Below, one piece after another: positions 8,637-16,186 of a DNA stretch of 64,000 nucleotides. Positions within the stretch are counted from its first letter, which is position 1. Each line of letters begins with the position of its first letter. Origin of the DNA: Streptosporangium saharense (GTDB lineage: Bacteria; Actinomycetota; Actinomycetes; Streptosporangiales; Streptosporangiaceae); contig NZ_JACHJP010000001.1 of assembly GCF_014203715.1 (NCBI RefSeq), forward strand, positions 970,432 to 1,034,431. The letters are read 5' to 3'. Below the pieces are notes generated by a model. The model saw only the letters and a program-made list of their open reading frames with translations, was not told the origin of the DNA and did not search any database. Both the position numbers and the translations under genes were made by a program.

Positions 8637-9549
8637 CGGCGGACTCCCTGCTGACCGGCTCCTTGAAGACGTCCTCGATGCGCTGGCGCCCCTGCTCCAT
8701 GCGGACCAGGCACAGGTCCAGGTCGCAGACGGCGTCGCGGAGCGTGTCGAAGGTCTCCGGCGCGCGGACCTGGACCAGAAGAGAACGGCCGTGCTCGACG
8801 ACGGTCTCGCCCAGCTCGGTCAGGCGGGCGGCCAGCGCCTGGCGGCCCTCCTCGACCTCGACCGTGACCGTCTGGGTGGTCTGGGTGAAATCGGCGATCG
8901 ACGAGGAGCGCAGCAGCTTGCCGCCGTCGATCACGATGACGTGGTCGCAGACCCGTTCGAGCTCGCCGAGCAGGTGGGAGGTCACCAGCACGCTGATGCC
9001 GAACTCGGTGCCGATCCTGCGGATCAGCGCCAGCATCTCGTCGCGGCCCTGCGGGTCGAGGCCGTTGGTCGGTTCGTCGAGGAAGACCAGGCGGGGGTCG
9101 TGCACCAGCGCCTGGGCCAGCTTGACCCGCTGCTTCATGCCGGTCGAGTAGCCGCCCATCACGCGGTAGCGCTCCTCGTACAGGCCCACGTGGCGCAGGA
9201 CGTCGGCGGCGCGCTCTCTGGCGGACGTGCGTGGCAGACCGGACATCTGCCCCATGTGCACGGTGAACTCGGTCGCGGACATGTCGGGGGGCAGACAGTC
9301 GTGCTCCGGCATGTATCCGACGACCCTGCGGATCTCGGGACCCTGGGTCGTGGTGTCCATGCCGAGCACCTGGGCCTTCCCCGCTGAGGGGTCGAGCAGA
9401 CCCAGCAGGATCTTGATGAGGGTGGACTTGCCCGCGCCGTTGGCGCCGACCAGGCCGGTGACGCCGGGACCCACGTTCACGGTGAGCTGGTCGAGCGCCG
9501 TCACCCGGGGAAAGCGTCTGGTTAGTCCCTCGGTGGCGAGGATGGTCAT
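8629..9549 (-). CDS. ABC transporter ATP-binding protein (first of the operon)
   Basis: 306 residues. Walker A GANGAGKST, signature GYSTGMKQR, Walker B LVFLDEPTNGLDP and the switch region TSHLLGELE are all intact. It resembles the second ATPase of this operon (both have PGVTGLxGxNGAGKST), suggesting duplication of an ATPase-permease unit. It is the promoter-proximal gene; 78 bases separate it from the DUF389 gene upstream, long enough to hold the operon promoter, though I see no confident -35/-10 there. Confidence 0.93.
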   Translation of the reverse strand: MTILATEGLTRRFPRVTALDQLTVNVGPGVTGLVGANGAGKSTLIKILLGLLDPSAGKAQVLGMDTTTQGPEIRRVVGYMPEHDCLPPDMSATEFTVHMGQMSGLPRTSARERAADVLRHVGLYEERYRVMGGYSTGMKQRVKLAQALVHDPRLVFLDEPTNGLDPQGRDEMLALIRRIGTEFGISVLVTSHLLGELERVCDHVIVIDGGKLLRSSSIADFTQTTQTVTVEVEEGRQALAARLTELGETVVEHGRSLLVQVRAPETFDTLRDAVCDLDLCLVRMEQGRQRIEDVFKEPVSRESADV

Positions 9550-9627
9550 GCTCGGACCCTACCTAGCGGATGGGGGTAATTCCTCGCCCGAGCGAATGAG
9601 GAGGGCATCGTCCGAAAGTTCAGGTTC

Positions 9628-10593
9628 TCAGGGCTTCTCCCAGGGGGTTCCCCGGCGAGGATGCACGGGCAGCCGCACGCCGTACCGCGACCAGTAGGCC
9701 CGCTGGACGACGAGCGTTGCCGTACCGGAGATGACCATGCCCGCGACGTTGACCGCGAGCTGGGTGACGGAGGCGGCCATGTCGTCCCAGCGGGCCAGGG
9801 CGGCGGCGACCGCGAAGTATCCGGCGGCGGGGACTGTCGTGACCGAGATGAAGACGCCGACCAGGGCGGAGGACTTGCCCGCGGTGACCGAGAGCACCCC
9901 GGCCGCGCCCGCCAGCAGCGCCACGATGAACGACCACCGGTCGGGTTTGACGATGAACTCGATCTCCTTGTGCTCACTGAGGCTGGTCGGCCCGATCCAG
10001 CCGAGTCCCCGGGAGACCAGGGCGCAGGCGAGGGTGACCGCGACGGCGAAGGAGAAGCCGACGGCCAGCGCGCGCAGGGCCCTGGTGATCAGCCGTCTGT
10101 CGCGGCGCAGCAGGCCGAAGCAGATGGCGGCGATGGCGCCGAACTCGGGGCCGAGGACCATCGCGCCGACGATGAGGATCGGTGAGTCGGTGATGACGCC
10201 GATGGCCGCGAGCTGCGTGGCGATCGCCAGGAAGGCGAGGAAGGCCCAGGTGATCCTGGACTCGGCGGCGACCTTCCTGGCGAGTTCCGCCCAGATCACC
10301 GCGTCGTCGCTCTCGCCGGGGGCCTCCCGTTCCGCGCGGTCGGCCGCCTCGGAGAGGGACAGGTCGACCTCCTCGGCGGAGATGGAGCCCTCGGTGCGCA
10401 GGCCGAGGCGCTGGAGGTGCTCGATCACCTCGTTGGCGGCCTCCCGCGCGACGTCGAACTGGACCAGGTCTCCGCTGGGGGAGCGGGCCGCGCCGGGCAG
10501 CACGACGAGGTTGGTCACCCCGACGGCGCCGTCGAGCAGCCCGAGGACGTCCTCGGTGCGCCCGGCAGGGCTGATCACACGCAGATGCAGCAC
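9628..10593 (-). CDS. DUF389 domain membrane protein
   Basis: 321 residues. The N-terminal 100 residues are soluble and begin MLHLRVISPAGRTEDVLGLL, as DUF389 proteins do. The membrane part carries the family signature AIGVITDSPILIVGAMVLGPEFGAI, then further hydrophobic helices at about 180-300. Members are widespread in actinobacteria, archaea and cyanobacteria; I know of no established function. It is a single gene, divergent from the operator and repeat ORF at 10.65 kb, with an intergenic gap of about 95 bases. Confidence 0.88.
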   Translation of the reverse strand: MLHLRVISPAGRTEDVLGLLDGAVGVTNLVVLPGAARSPSGDLVQFDVAREAANEVIEHLQRLGLRTEGSISAEEVDLSLSEAADRAEREAPGESDDAVIWAELARKVAAESRITWAFLAFLAIATQLAAIGVITDSPILIVGAMVLGPEFGAIAAICFGLLRRDRRLITRALRALAVGFSFAVAVTLACALVSRGLGWIGPTSLSEHKEIEFIVKPDRWSFIVALLAGAAGVLSVTAGKSSALVGVFISVTTVPAAGYFAVAAALARWDDMAASVTQLAVNVAGMVISGTATLVVQRAYWSRYGVRLPVHPRRGTPWEKP

Positions 10594-10650
10594 GGGCCAA
10601 CCCTAGATCCTCCTGGTTCGACAACATTCGCGCCTGGCCGAACCTTGGAG

Positions 10651-10676
10651 TATCTATTAGATATATCTGTTAGATA
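10651..10676. promoter_or_regulatory. Tandem palindromic operator (two TATCTrTTAGATA units)
   Basis: TATCTATTAGATA (10651-10663) is followed directly by TATCTGTTAGATA (10664-10676). Each unit is itself a near palindrome with TATCT/AGATA arms around three bases. This is an A+T island in a G+C-rich region, sits just before the ribosome binding site of the next ORF, and lies between divergent genes. It looks like a double operator for a dimeric repressor; which one is unknown. Confidence 0.7.
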
Positions 10677-10689
10677 GAAGGGGGTCATG

Positions 10690-10932
10690 ATGGCGCGACG
10701 AGATCAGACGGGGCATGTGCTCGGCGAGCCGCCGTTCGTCATGTGTGATGGTGTACGGCTGGCATCGCCGGGCCGTGTGTTCGGTGAGTCGCTGCTCGAC
10801 ATGGGTGTACGGCTCGCATCGGTGGATCGCGTGTTCGATGAGCCGCCGTTCGTCACGCGTGAGGGTGTACGGCTGGCGTCGCCCGGCCGTGTGACGGGCG
10901 GGGACGTTCCCGGGGCCGAGGGGCGAAGGTGA
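10690..10932 (+). CDS. Short ORF of three 20-residue repeats, coupled to the CPBP gene
   Basis: About 80 residues from the second of two adjacent ATGs (10687, 10690), after a GAAGGGGG ribosome binding site. The protein is three copies of an approximately 20-residue unit with the shared core GVRLASPGRVF and EPPFV, ending in a Gly-rich tail. No signal peptide, membrane segment or known domain. The stop codon overlaps the GTG of the CPBP protease by 4 bases, so it may be a coupled leader product. I do not recognise it. Alternatively the DNA repeat itself matters and the peptide is incidental; repeat lengths divisible by three favour translation. Confidence 0.5.
   Translation: MARRDQTGHVLGEPPFVMCDGVRLASPGRVFGESLLDMGVRLASVDRVFDEPPFVTREGVRLASPGRVTGGDVPGAEGRR
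10714..10887 (+). repeat. Tandem repeat, units of 60, 54 and 60 bases
   Basis: Units begin at 10714, 10774 and 10828; the middle one lacks six bases. The shared core GGTGTACGGCT-CGCATCG differs by only a few bases between units, and a fourth partial unit (CGTGTGACGGG) follows. All length differences are multiples of three. Confidence 0.8.
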
Positions 10933-11855
10933 CCGGGACCGTGAGGCGGGCCCGGGTCGGCTTTGCCCTGTTCGCGCTCGTCACCGTTGGCGGTGGCTGG
11001 CTCTTCGTCGTCCTCGACAGGGCGACCGGGCAGCTCACCGGCACCGGCAGTGCCGTCTCCGCCGACGGTTCCACCTCGGGGCAGGGGCTGTGGATCGTCG
11101 TCCCCGCGCTGACCGCGCTCGTGCTGTTCCTGGTCAGCAGGGACGGCGCCGGGCCGCTGGGGATGACGCCACGCGTCCCCGTCCGCTGGTTCGCGTTCGC
11201 GACGCTGTTCTTCCCCGTGCTGGCCGTCGGCTGTGTCGCCGCGGCGGCGGTCAGCGGCGTCGCGACGTTCACGCCGGGCCTTCCCGGCTCCGTGGCCACC
11301 GTCCTGGGCTTCCTGGTGGTCAAGAACGTGCTTGAGGAGTTCGTTTTCCGTGGGTACGGCACGCGCACCGCGATGGCGCTCGGCCTGCGGGGGGTCATGC
11401 CGCACGTGCTCGTCGGGGCGGTCTGGGGGCTGTGGCACCTGCCGCTGTATCTGGTCTGGATGTCCCCGGCCGACCTGCGCGCCGCGACGACGCTGCCGCT
11501 CGCCTGGTACGTGCCGTTGTTCCTTCTCGGGATCACGGCGCTGGCCGTCCTGTACGGCGAGCTGCGGGTGTGGACCGGCTCCATCTGGCCGGGGGTGGTG
11601 CTCCACACGGTCAGCGGCGCGCTCACCCTCTCGCTCATGACCGGCGGCCACCTGCGCTTCACGGGACCCGGCGAGGTGCTGTTCGGCCTGTCCCCCGCCT
11701 CGGTGGCCTCCATGATCGTCTGCGGCGGCACGGGACTGTATCTGCTGCGGCGCCGTACAGGACGGTCAGGCAGGGGAGGGCGTCAGCCCAGGGATCTGGC
11801 CATGCCGACCGCGATGGGGCCGAGCAGCGGCAGCGCCACGTTCGACAGGGCGTAG
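10929..11855 (+). CDS. CPBP family intramembrane glutamic endopeptidase
   Basis: 308 residues with about eight transmembrane segments. The catalytic signature of the CPBP/Rce1 (Abi) family is present: EEFVFRGYGTR (EExxxR) near residue 137, then WGLWHLP with its His, and a later His in VVLHTVSG. Such proteases sit in the membrane; roles vary from bacteriocin immunity to protein processing. The GTG start at 10929 overlaps the stop of the repeat ORF. The 3' end overlaps the convergent aspT gene by 73 bases, so the last 24 codons are also coding on the other strand. Expression is probably set by the tandem operator at 10651-10676. Confidence 0.85.
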   Translation: MTGTVRRARVGFALFALVTVGGGWLFVVLDRATGQLTGTGSAVSADGSTSGQGLWIVVPALTALVLFLVSRDGAGPLGMTPRVPVRWFAFATLFFPVLAVGCVAAAAVSGVATFTPGLPGSVATVLGFLVVKNVLEEFVFRGYGTRTAMALGLRGVMPHVLVGAVWGLWHLPLYLVWMSPADLRAATTLPLAWYVPLFLLGITALAVLYGELRVWTGSIWPGVVLHTVSGALTLSLMTGGHLRFTGPGEVLFGLSPASVASMIVCGGTGLYLLRRRTGRSGRGGRQPRDLAMPTAMGPSSGSATFDRA

Positions 11856-13468
11856 ACGATCGTGTACGACATCAACGGCGTCGGGTTGCCCGCGACCTGC
11901 TGGATCGCGGTGATGGCCGGGGTCGAGCACTGCTGCCCGGCCACGGCTCCCAGGGCGAGGGGCGGCTCAAGCTTCAGCACCTTGAATCCCACGACCAGTG
12001 AGATCGTCGCGGGGACCAGCGTGACGAGGATGCCGACCAGCGGCAGGGCCAGACCGTACTTGGTGATGAGGGAGACCGCCTGGGGGCCGGAGGACAGGCC
12101 GACCGCGCTGATGAAGACCGCGAGCCCCAGGTCCTTGATCACCGAGGCGGCGGCGGGGTCGTACTGGCCGAAGGTCGGGTGGCGGGCGCGCAGCCAGCCG
12201 AAGAACAGGCCGGTCAGCAGGCAGCCGCCGCCCGTGCCCAGCGACAGTGGGATGTCGCCGAGGGTGAGGGTGAGCTTCCCGATGAGCAGGCCAAGGACGA
12301 TACCGGCCGCGATGTAGACGAAGTCGGCCTTCACCCCGGTGCCCAGGCGGGTGCCCATCCAGGCGGCGGCGCGTTCCACGTCCCCGCGCACGCCGATGAT
12401 CCGCACCACGTCCCCGGTGTTGACCACCGTCCCCGGGCGGATGGGCAGGGTGTGCTCCATCCGGCTGATGTCGCGCAGGTAGACGCCCTGCACGGCCTCG
12501 GGAGGGAGGTCGTGGCGCAGGTGGGCGAGGGTCTGGCCGGAGTGGTCCCTACGGGTGAGCAGGACGTCGGCGACCTCCAGGTCGAGGTTGAGGTCACGGC
12601 CCCCGGGCAGTTCGGGGCCGAGGACGGCGTCGGCCTTGATCGCCTCCTGGCGACGTCCGACGACCACCACCTCGTCGCCCTTCCGCAGCACGGTCTGCGG
12701 ATCGACGTCGATCACCTGGCCGTCGCGCAGGACGCGTTCCACGGTGGCCTGGCCGTCCATGGCCGCCTCGACCTGCGCGACCGTCCTGCCCGCGCCCGCG
12801 ATGACCCGCTGGGCCCTGCCGACGACCGAGGGCAGCGCCGGGGTGCTACTCGCCCGCGAGCCGGTGCCGCCGAGACTCTTCCACAGCTTGGCCGCGGACT
12901 CCCGCAGGTCGAAGCGGAGCAGGGCGGGGGTGATCTGGCTGGTCAGCAGCACGATCGTGATCAGGCCGCAGATGTAGGAGATGGAGTAGGCGGTGCCGAT
13001 GTTGGCCTGAAGTGTCCTGATCTCGGCGGCGGGCAGCGGCAGCCTGCCGACGGCGTCGGTCGCGGTGCCGACGACCGCCGACTCGGTGGCGCCGCCCGCC
13101 ATGAGCCCGGCGGCGGTCCCCGCGTCCAGTTTGAGGATGACGACCGCCAGCGCGGTCACCGCGAGTACGGTCACCACCTCGATGAGGGTGAACCAGCCGT
13201 AGCGCAGGCTGGTCCTGTTGAGGCTGGAGAAGAACGACGGACCGCTCATGTAGCCGAGGGTGAAGATGAACAGCGCGAACGCGATGTTCTTGACCTGGTC
13301 GTTCAGGGTGACGCCGCCGCCGACCATGCCGACGACGATGGCCACGATCAGCGTGCCCGCGATGCCGCCGAGCGAGAGCCGCCAGAATTTGATCCTGCCC
13401 AGCGCGAAGCCGAGCGCCAGGCAGACGAACAGGGCGATCTCCGGGGTGCCCCTGAGCAGCTCCTTCAT
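11783..13468 (-). CDS. aspT: Aspartate:alanine exchanger family transporter (AspT-type)
   Basis: 561 residues, the AspT length. It has an N-terminal membrane half, a central cytoplasmic part with two TrkA_C-type domains (around VIDVDPQTVLRKGDEVVVVG and GTVVNTGDVVRIIG), and a C-terminal membrane half, the duplicated AspT/YidE layout. GGATESAVVGTATDAV and the second-half QQCSTPAITAIQQVAG are the paired conserved motifs. In AspT systems aspartate enters, is decarboxylated, and alanine leaves, consuming a cytoplasmic proton. The adjacent decarboxylase gene overlaps the start by 4 bases, strong support for this assignment. The frame is open far upstream inside the decarboxylase gene, which is a shadow. 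Confidence 0.92.
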   Translation of the reverse strand: MKELLRGTPEIALFVCLALGFALGRIKFWRLSLGGIAGTLIVAIVVGMVGGGVTLNDQVKNIAFALFIFTLGYMSGPSFFSSLNRTSLRYGWFTLIEVVTVLAVTALAVVILKLDAGTAAGLMAGGATESAVVGTATDAVGRLPLPAAEIRTLQANIGTAYSISYICGLITIVLLTSQITPALLRFDLRESAAKLWKSLGGTGSRASSTPALPSVVGRAQRVIAGAGRTVAQVEAAMDGQATVERVLRDGQVIDVDPQTVLRKGDEVVVVGRRQEAIKADAVLGPELPGGRDLNLDLEVADVLLTRRDHSGQTLAHLRHDLPPEAVQGVYLRDISRMEHTLPIRPGTVVNTGDVVRIIGVRGDVERAAAWMGTRLGTGVKADFVYIAAGIVLGLLIGKLTLTLGDIPLSLGTGGGCLLTGLFFGWLRARHPTFGQYDPAAASVIKDLGLAVFISAVGLSSGPQAVSLITKYGLALPLVGILVTLVPATISLVVGFKVLKLEPPLALGAVAGQQCSTPAITAIQQVAGNPTPLMSYTIVYALSNVALPLLGPIAVGMARSLG

Positions 13469-15078
13469 GAGCGGTCGAACTCGTCCTTGTAGCCCTGCAC
13501 GACCTCTTTGAGCCAGGTGCCGATCTTCTCGTAGGCGTCCATCTCCAGGTTGGCCAGGCTGACCCGGACGCTCCACTCGGGGCCGTCGAAGCCGCCGCCG
13601 TTCAGCAGCACGACCGACCCCTTCTCCGCGAGCCTGAAGACCGGGTCCACGGGCTCGTAGTTGTGGACAAGCCAGGTGGCGAACTCCTGGCCGAAGGTGC
13701 GGCCGATGAAGGACAGCAGGTCGAGTTCGGCGTAGTAGTGGGCGGACAGCGGGTCCTTGGGCAGGGGGACGCCCATCCCCTTGACCAGGGCGTGCAGCCT
13801 GCGGGCGACGATCGCCTGGCAGGTGTGCCGGTACTCGTTCTCCTCGTCCATCAGCTCCGCGAGGGCGAACAGCGCCATCTGCGCCTGCTGCGGAAGCGAC
13901 AGACCGGCGGTGTGGTTGAGCGCCACCTGCCGGGAGTCGGCGACGAGCCGGTCGATGAACCTGATCTTCTCGGGCTCCAGGCTGATGCTGCCGTAGCGCT
14001 CCCTGAGCCGGTCCCTGTCGGAGCGGGGCAGGGCGGCCAGCTTCTCCTCGAAGACGTTGTCCTGGTTGATCGCGATGACGCCGAGCCGCCAGCCGGTGGC
14101 GCCGAAGTACTTGCTGAAGGAGTACACCCCGATGGTGTTGCGCGGCGCGGCCGACATCAGGGAGCGGTAGCCGTTGACGAACGTGCCGTAGACGTCGTCG
14201 GTGATGATCGTCAGCCCCGGGTTGCTCGTCCTGCTGATCTCCACGATGCGGTCGAGCGCCTCGGGGGCGAGCATCACCGAGGGCGGGTTCGACGGGTTGA
14301 CGACGAAGACCGCCTTCACCTGGGGGTCGGAGAGTTTGTCCAGTTCGCGGAGGTCGTACTGCCAGGTGTGCACGCCCGACGCGTTCACCTTGGTCGCGGC
14401 GATCTCGATCGTCTTGAACCGGTAGCGCTCCAGGTGCGGGATCTCCAGATACGGGCTGAAGATCGGCGTCATCAGCGCGATGGTGTCCTCGGGCCGCAGG
14501 ATGCCGTTGATCACGGCGCTGTCGAAGACGTAGCACATGGCCGCGGTGCCGCCCTCGGTCGCGAACAGGTCGTACGGCCTGGCCGGATCGTGGCCGTCGC
14601 ACACCTCCTTGACGAGGTAGGCGTGGACCACCCGCTCGACGTGGGAGAGCATGCGCACGGGGTCGGGGTAGTGGTCGCCGACCACCGCGTCGGTCAGTTC
14701 CCACACCCAGGCGTCGGGGTCGAACCCGAGCCGGTCGACCCCCCAGGCCACGGAACGGCTGAGCTGCTCGGCCCCCGGCCGGTCCGCGTTGTCACGCAGG
14801 AAGGCCGTCATGCGCTCGGCGATGCCGTCCTCGCGGGGCACGCCCGCCAGGCCGTCCCACTCGTCCCAGTCGCGCCGCGCCTCGGCCATGCCGAAGGAGC
14901 CGAGCAGGAAGAACGCCTCGCGGGGCGCGGTGGCGGTCCAGTTGGGGTTCCCACGGCCCGCGTTGAGCAGCGCGCGGGCGTTCCTCCCGTTCCGCTCCCC
15001 GGCGAGGGCGATCAGCTCGTTCTTCAGCTCGAACGGGCTGAGCGACTCCCACCGGCGCTCCGCCTGACGATCGACCAT
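13465..15078 (-). CDS. aspD: Bifunctional aspartate transaminase/aspartate 4-decarboxylase
   Basis: 537 residues, the full length of AspD/AsdA enzymes. RGNPNW near residue 43, FATEGGTAAMCYVF, VVNPSNPPSVML, ITDDVYGTF and the PLP-lysine segment SFSKYFGATGWRLG are all family motifs. It converts L-aspartate to L-alanine and CO2. With the overlapping aspT it forms an aspartate-alanine antiport cycle that can generate proton motive force. Why a soil actinomycete would use it is open; acid tolerance or amino-acid use are options. The gene stands alone upstream, with coaA ending 49 bases before its start. Confidence 0.95.
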   Translation of the reverse strand: MVDRQAERRWESLSPFELKNELIALAGERNGRNARALLNAGRGNPNWTATAPREAFFLLGSFGMAEARRDWDEWDGLAGVPREDGIAERMTAFLRDNADRPGAEQLSRSVAWGVDRLGFDPDAWVWELTDAVVGDHYPDPVRMLSHVERVVHAYLVKEVCDGHDPARPYDLFATEGGTAAMCYVFDSAVINGILRPEDTIALMTPIFSPYLEIPHLERYRFKTIEIAATKVNASGVHTWQYDLRELDKLSDPQVKAVFVVNPSNPPSVMLAPEALDRIVEISRTSNPGLTIITDDVYGTFVNGYRSLMSAAPRNTIGVYSFSKYFGATGWRLGVIAINQDNVFEEKLAALPRSDRDRLRERYGSISLEPEKIRFIDRLVADSRQVALNHTAGLSLPQQAQMALFALAELMDEENEYRHTCQAIVARRLHALVKGMGVPLPKDPLSAHYYAELDLLSFIGRTFGQEFATWLVHNYEPVDPVFRLAEKGSVVLLNGGGFDGPEWSVRVSLANLEMDAYEKIGTWLKEVVQGYKDEFDRS

Positions 15079-15126
15079 GTTTCCCCCATGTCAACGGATG
15101 GGGGGACCGGTCAGACTCCTACCCGG

Positions 15127-16059
15127 TCAGATGCGGCGTAGCCGTACGCGGCGGACGGAGTGGTTGGGGCCCTTGTAGAGGATCAGGCCCGCGCGGCCCC
15201 TGGTTGGGGCGATGTTCTCGACCAGGTTGCGTTCGTTGATGTCGCGCCAGATGTCCCTGGCGAACGTGGTGGCCTCCTCCTCCGACAGCTCGGCCAGGTG
15301 CCTGAAGTAGGACTTGGGGTCCTCGAAGGCCGTACGGCGCAGCTTGTGGAAGCGGTCCACGTACCAGTCGCGGATGTGCTCGACCTTGGCGTCCACGTAG
15401 ATGGAGAAGTCGAAGTAGTCGTTGACGGCCAGCGCCGCGGGCGGGGCCGGTTGCAGGACGTTGAGGCCCTCGACGATGAGGATGTCCGGCCTGCGCACGG
15501 TCTGCAGGGCGCCGGGGACGATGTCGTACTCAAGATGGCTGTAGACCGGGGCGCTGACCTCGGGCAGACCGGCCTTGACGTCGGCGACGAAGCGCACCAG
15601 GGCCCGGCGGTCGTAGCTCTCCGGGAAGCCCTTCCTGTGCATGATGTCCCGCTCGGTGAGCACCGCGTTCGGGTACAGGAAGCTGTCGGTCGTGACCAGA
15701 TCGACCCTGGGGTGCTCCGGCCAGCGGGCGAGCAGGGTGTGCAGCAGCCTGGCCGTTGTCGACTTGCCGACCGCGACGCTGCCCGCGATGCCCAGGATGT
15801 ACGGCGAGGGCCGCTGCCCGGCGCCGAGGAAGGTGTTGACCGCCGCCCCCCGCTGCCTGGCGCCGGTGAAGTGCAGGTTGAGCAGCCGGGTGAGCGGCAG
15901 GTAGATGTCGGTGACCTCGGCCAGGTCGATCGGGTCGTCGACGCCGCGCAGCTCCTCAAGCTCGTCCTCGGTGAGCGTCAGCGGAGTGTTCTTGCGGAGC
16001 TCACCCCACTGCTTGCGGCTCAGCTCGACGTACGGCGTGCCGTCCAACCCGTTGGCCAT
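15127..16059 (-). CDS. coaA: Pantothenate kinase, type I
   Basis: 310 residues. The P-loop [14 protein letters not shown], the [13 protein letters not shown] segment, [15 protein letters not shown] and [10 protein letters not shown] are hallmarks of the CoaA family. It phosphorylates pantothenate in the first step of coenzyme A synthesis in the cytoplasm. It is transcribed away from glmS; both promoters share the 127-base gap. The same divergent pair occurs in other actinomycetes. Confidence 0.96.
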   Translation of the reverse strand: MANGLDGTPYVELSRKQWGELRKNTPLTLTEDELEELRGVDDPIDLAEVTDIYLPLTRLLNLHFTGARQRGAAVNTFLGAGQRPSPYILGIAGSVAVGKSTTARLLHTLLARWPEHPRVDLVTTDSFLYPNAVLTERDIMHRKGFPESYDRRALVRFVADVKAGLPEVSAPVYSHLEYDIVPGALQTVRRPDILIVEGLNVLQPAPPAALAVNDYFDFSIYVDAKVEHIRDWYVDRFHKLRRTAFEDPKSYFRHLAELSEEEATTFARDIWRDINERNLVENIAPTRGRAGLILYKGPNHSVRRVRLRRI

Positions 16060-16132
16060 AGCTCCGAAGCCTACTGATCGGTCAAAAGTGCCTTTCGGTG
16101 GGGACGCCTTTGCCCGATGGCGGGCAGGAATC

Positions 16133-16162
16133 TTGGGCCTGCGGGCACGTTCTCCCTAGTCT
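16133..16162 (+). promoter_or_regulatory. Putative glmS promoter
   Basis: TTGGGC (16133-16138) and TAGTCT (16157-16162) with an 18-base spacer, 24 bases before the glmS ATG. The ribosome binding site AAAAGGGGG follows. The leader is too short to hold a glmS ribozyme, and no ribozyme-like fold is evident. Confidence 0.4.
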
Positions 16163-16186
16163 CGTTCGGACGAAAAGGGGGATCCC

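Noticed and set aside
10714-10887. CRISPR-like or other array at the tandem repeats
   Set aside because: Repeat units are contiguous with no unique spacers and no cas genes; it is a coding-type tandem repeat.
13469-14704. Very long minus-strand frame extending aspT upstream to 14704
   Set aside because: That stretch is out of frame with aspD, which is the real gene there; aspT starts at 13468 in the ATGA overlap.
16060-16186. glmS ribozyme or riboswitch
   Set aside because: The likely leader is only about 20 bases and shows no matching fold.
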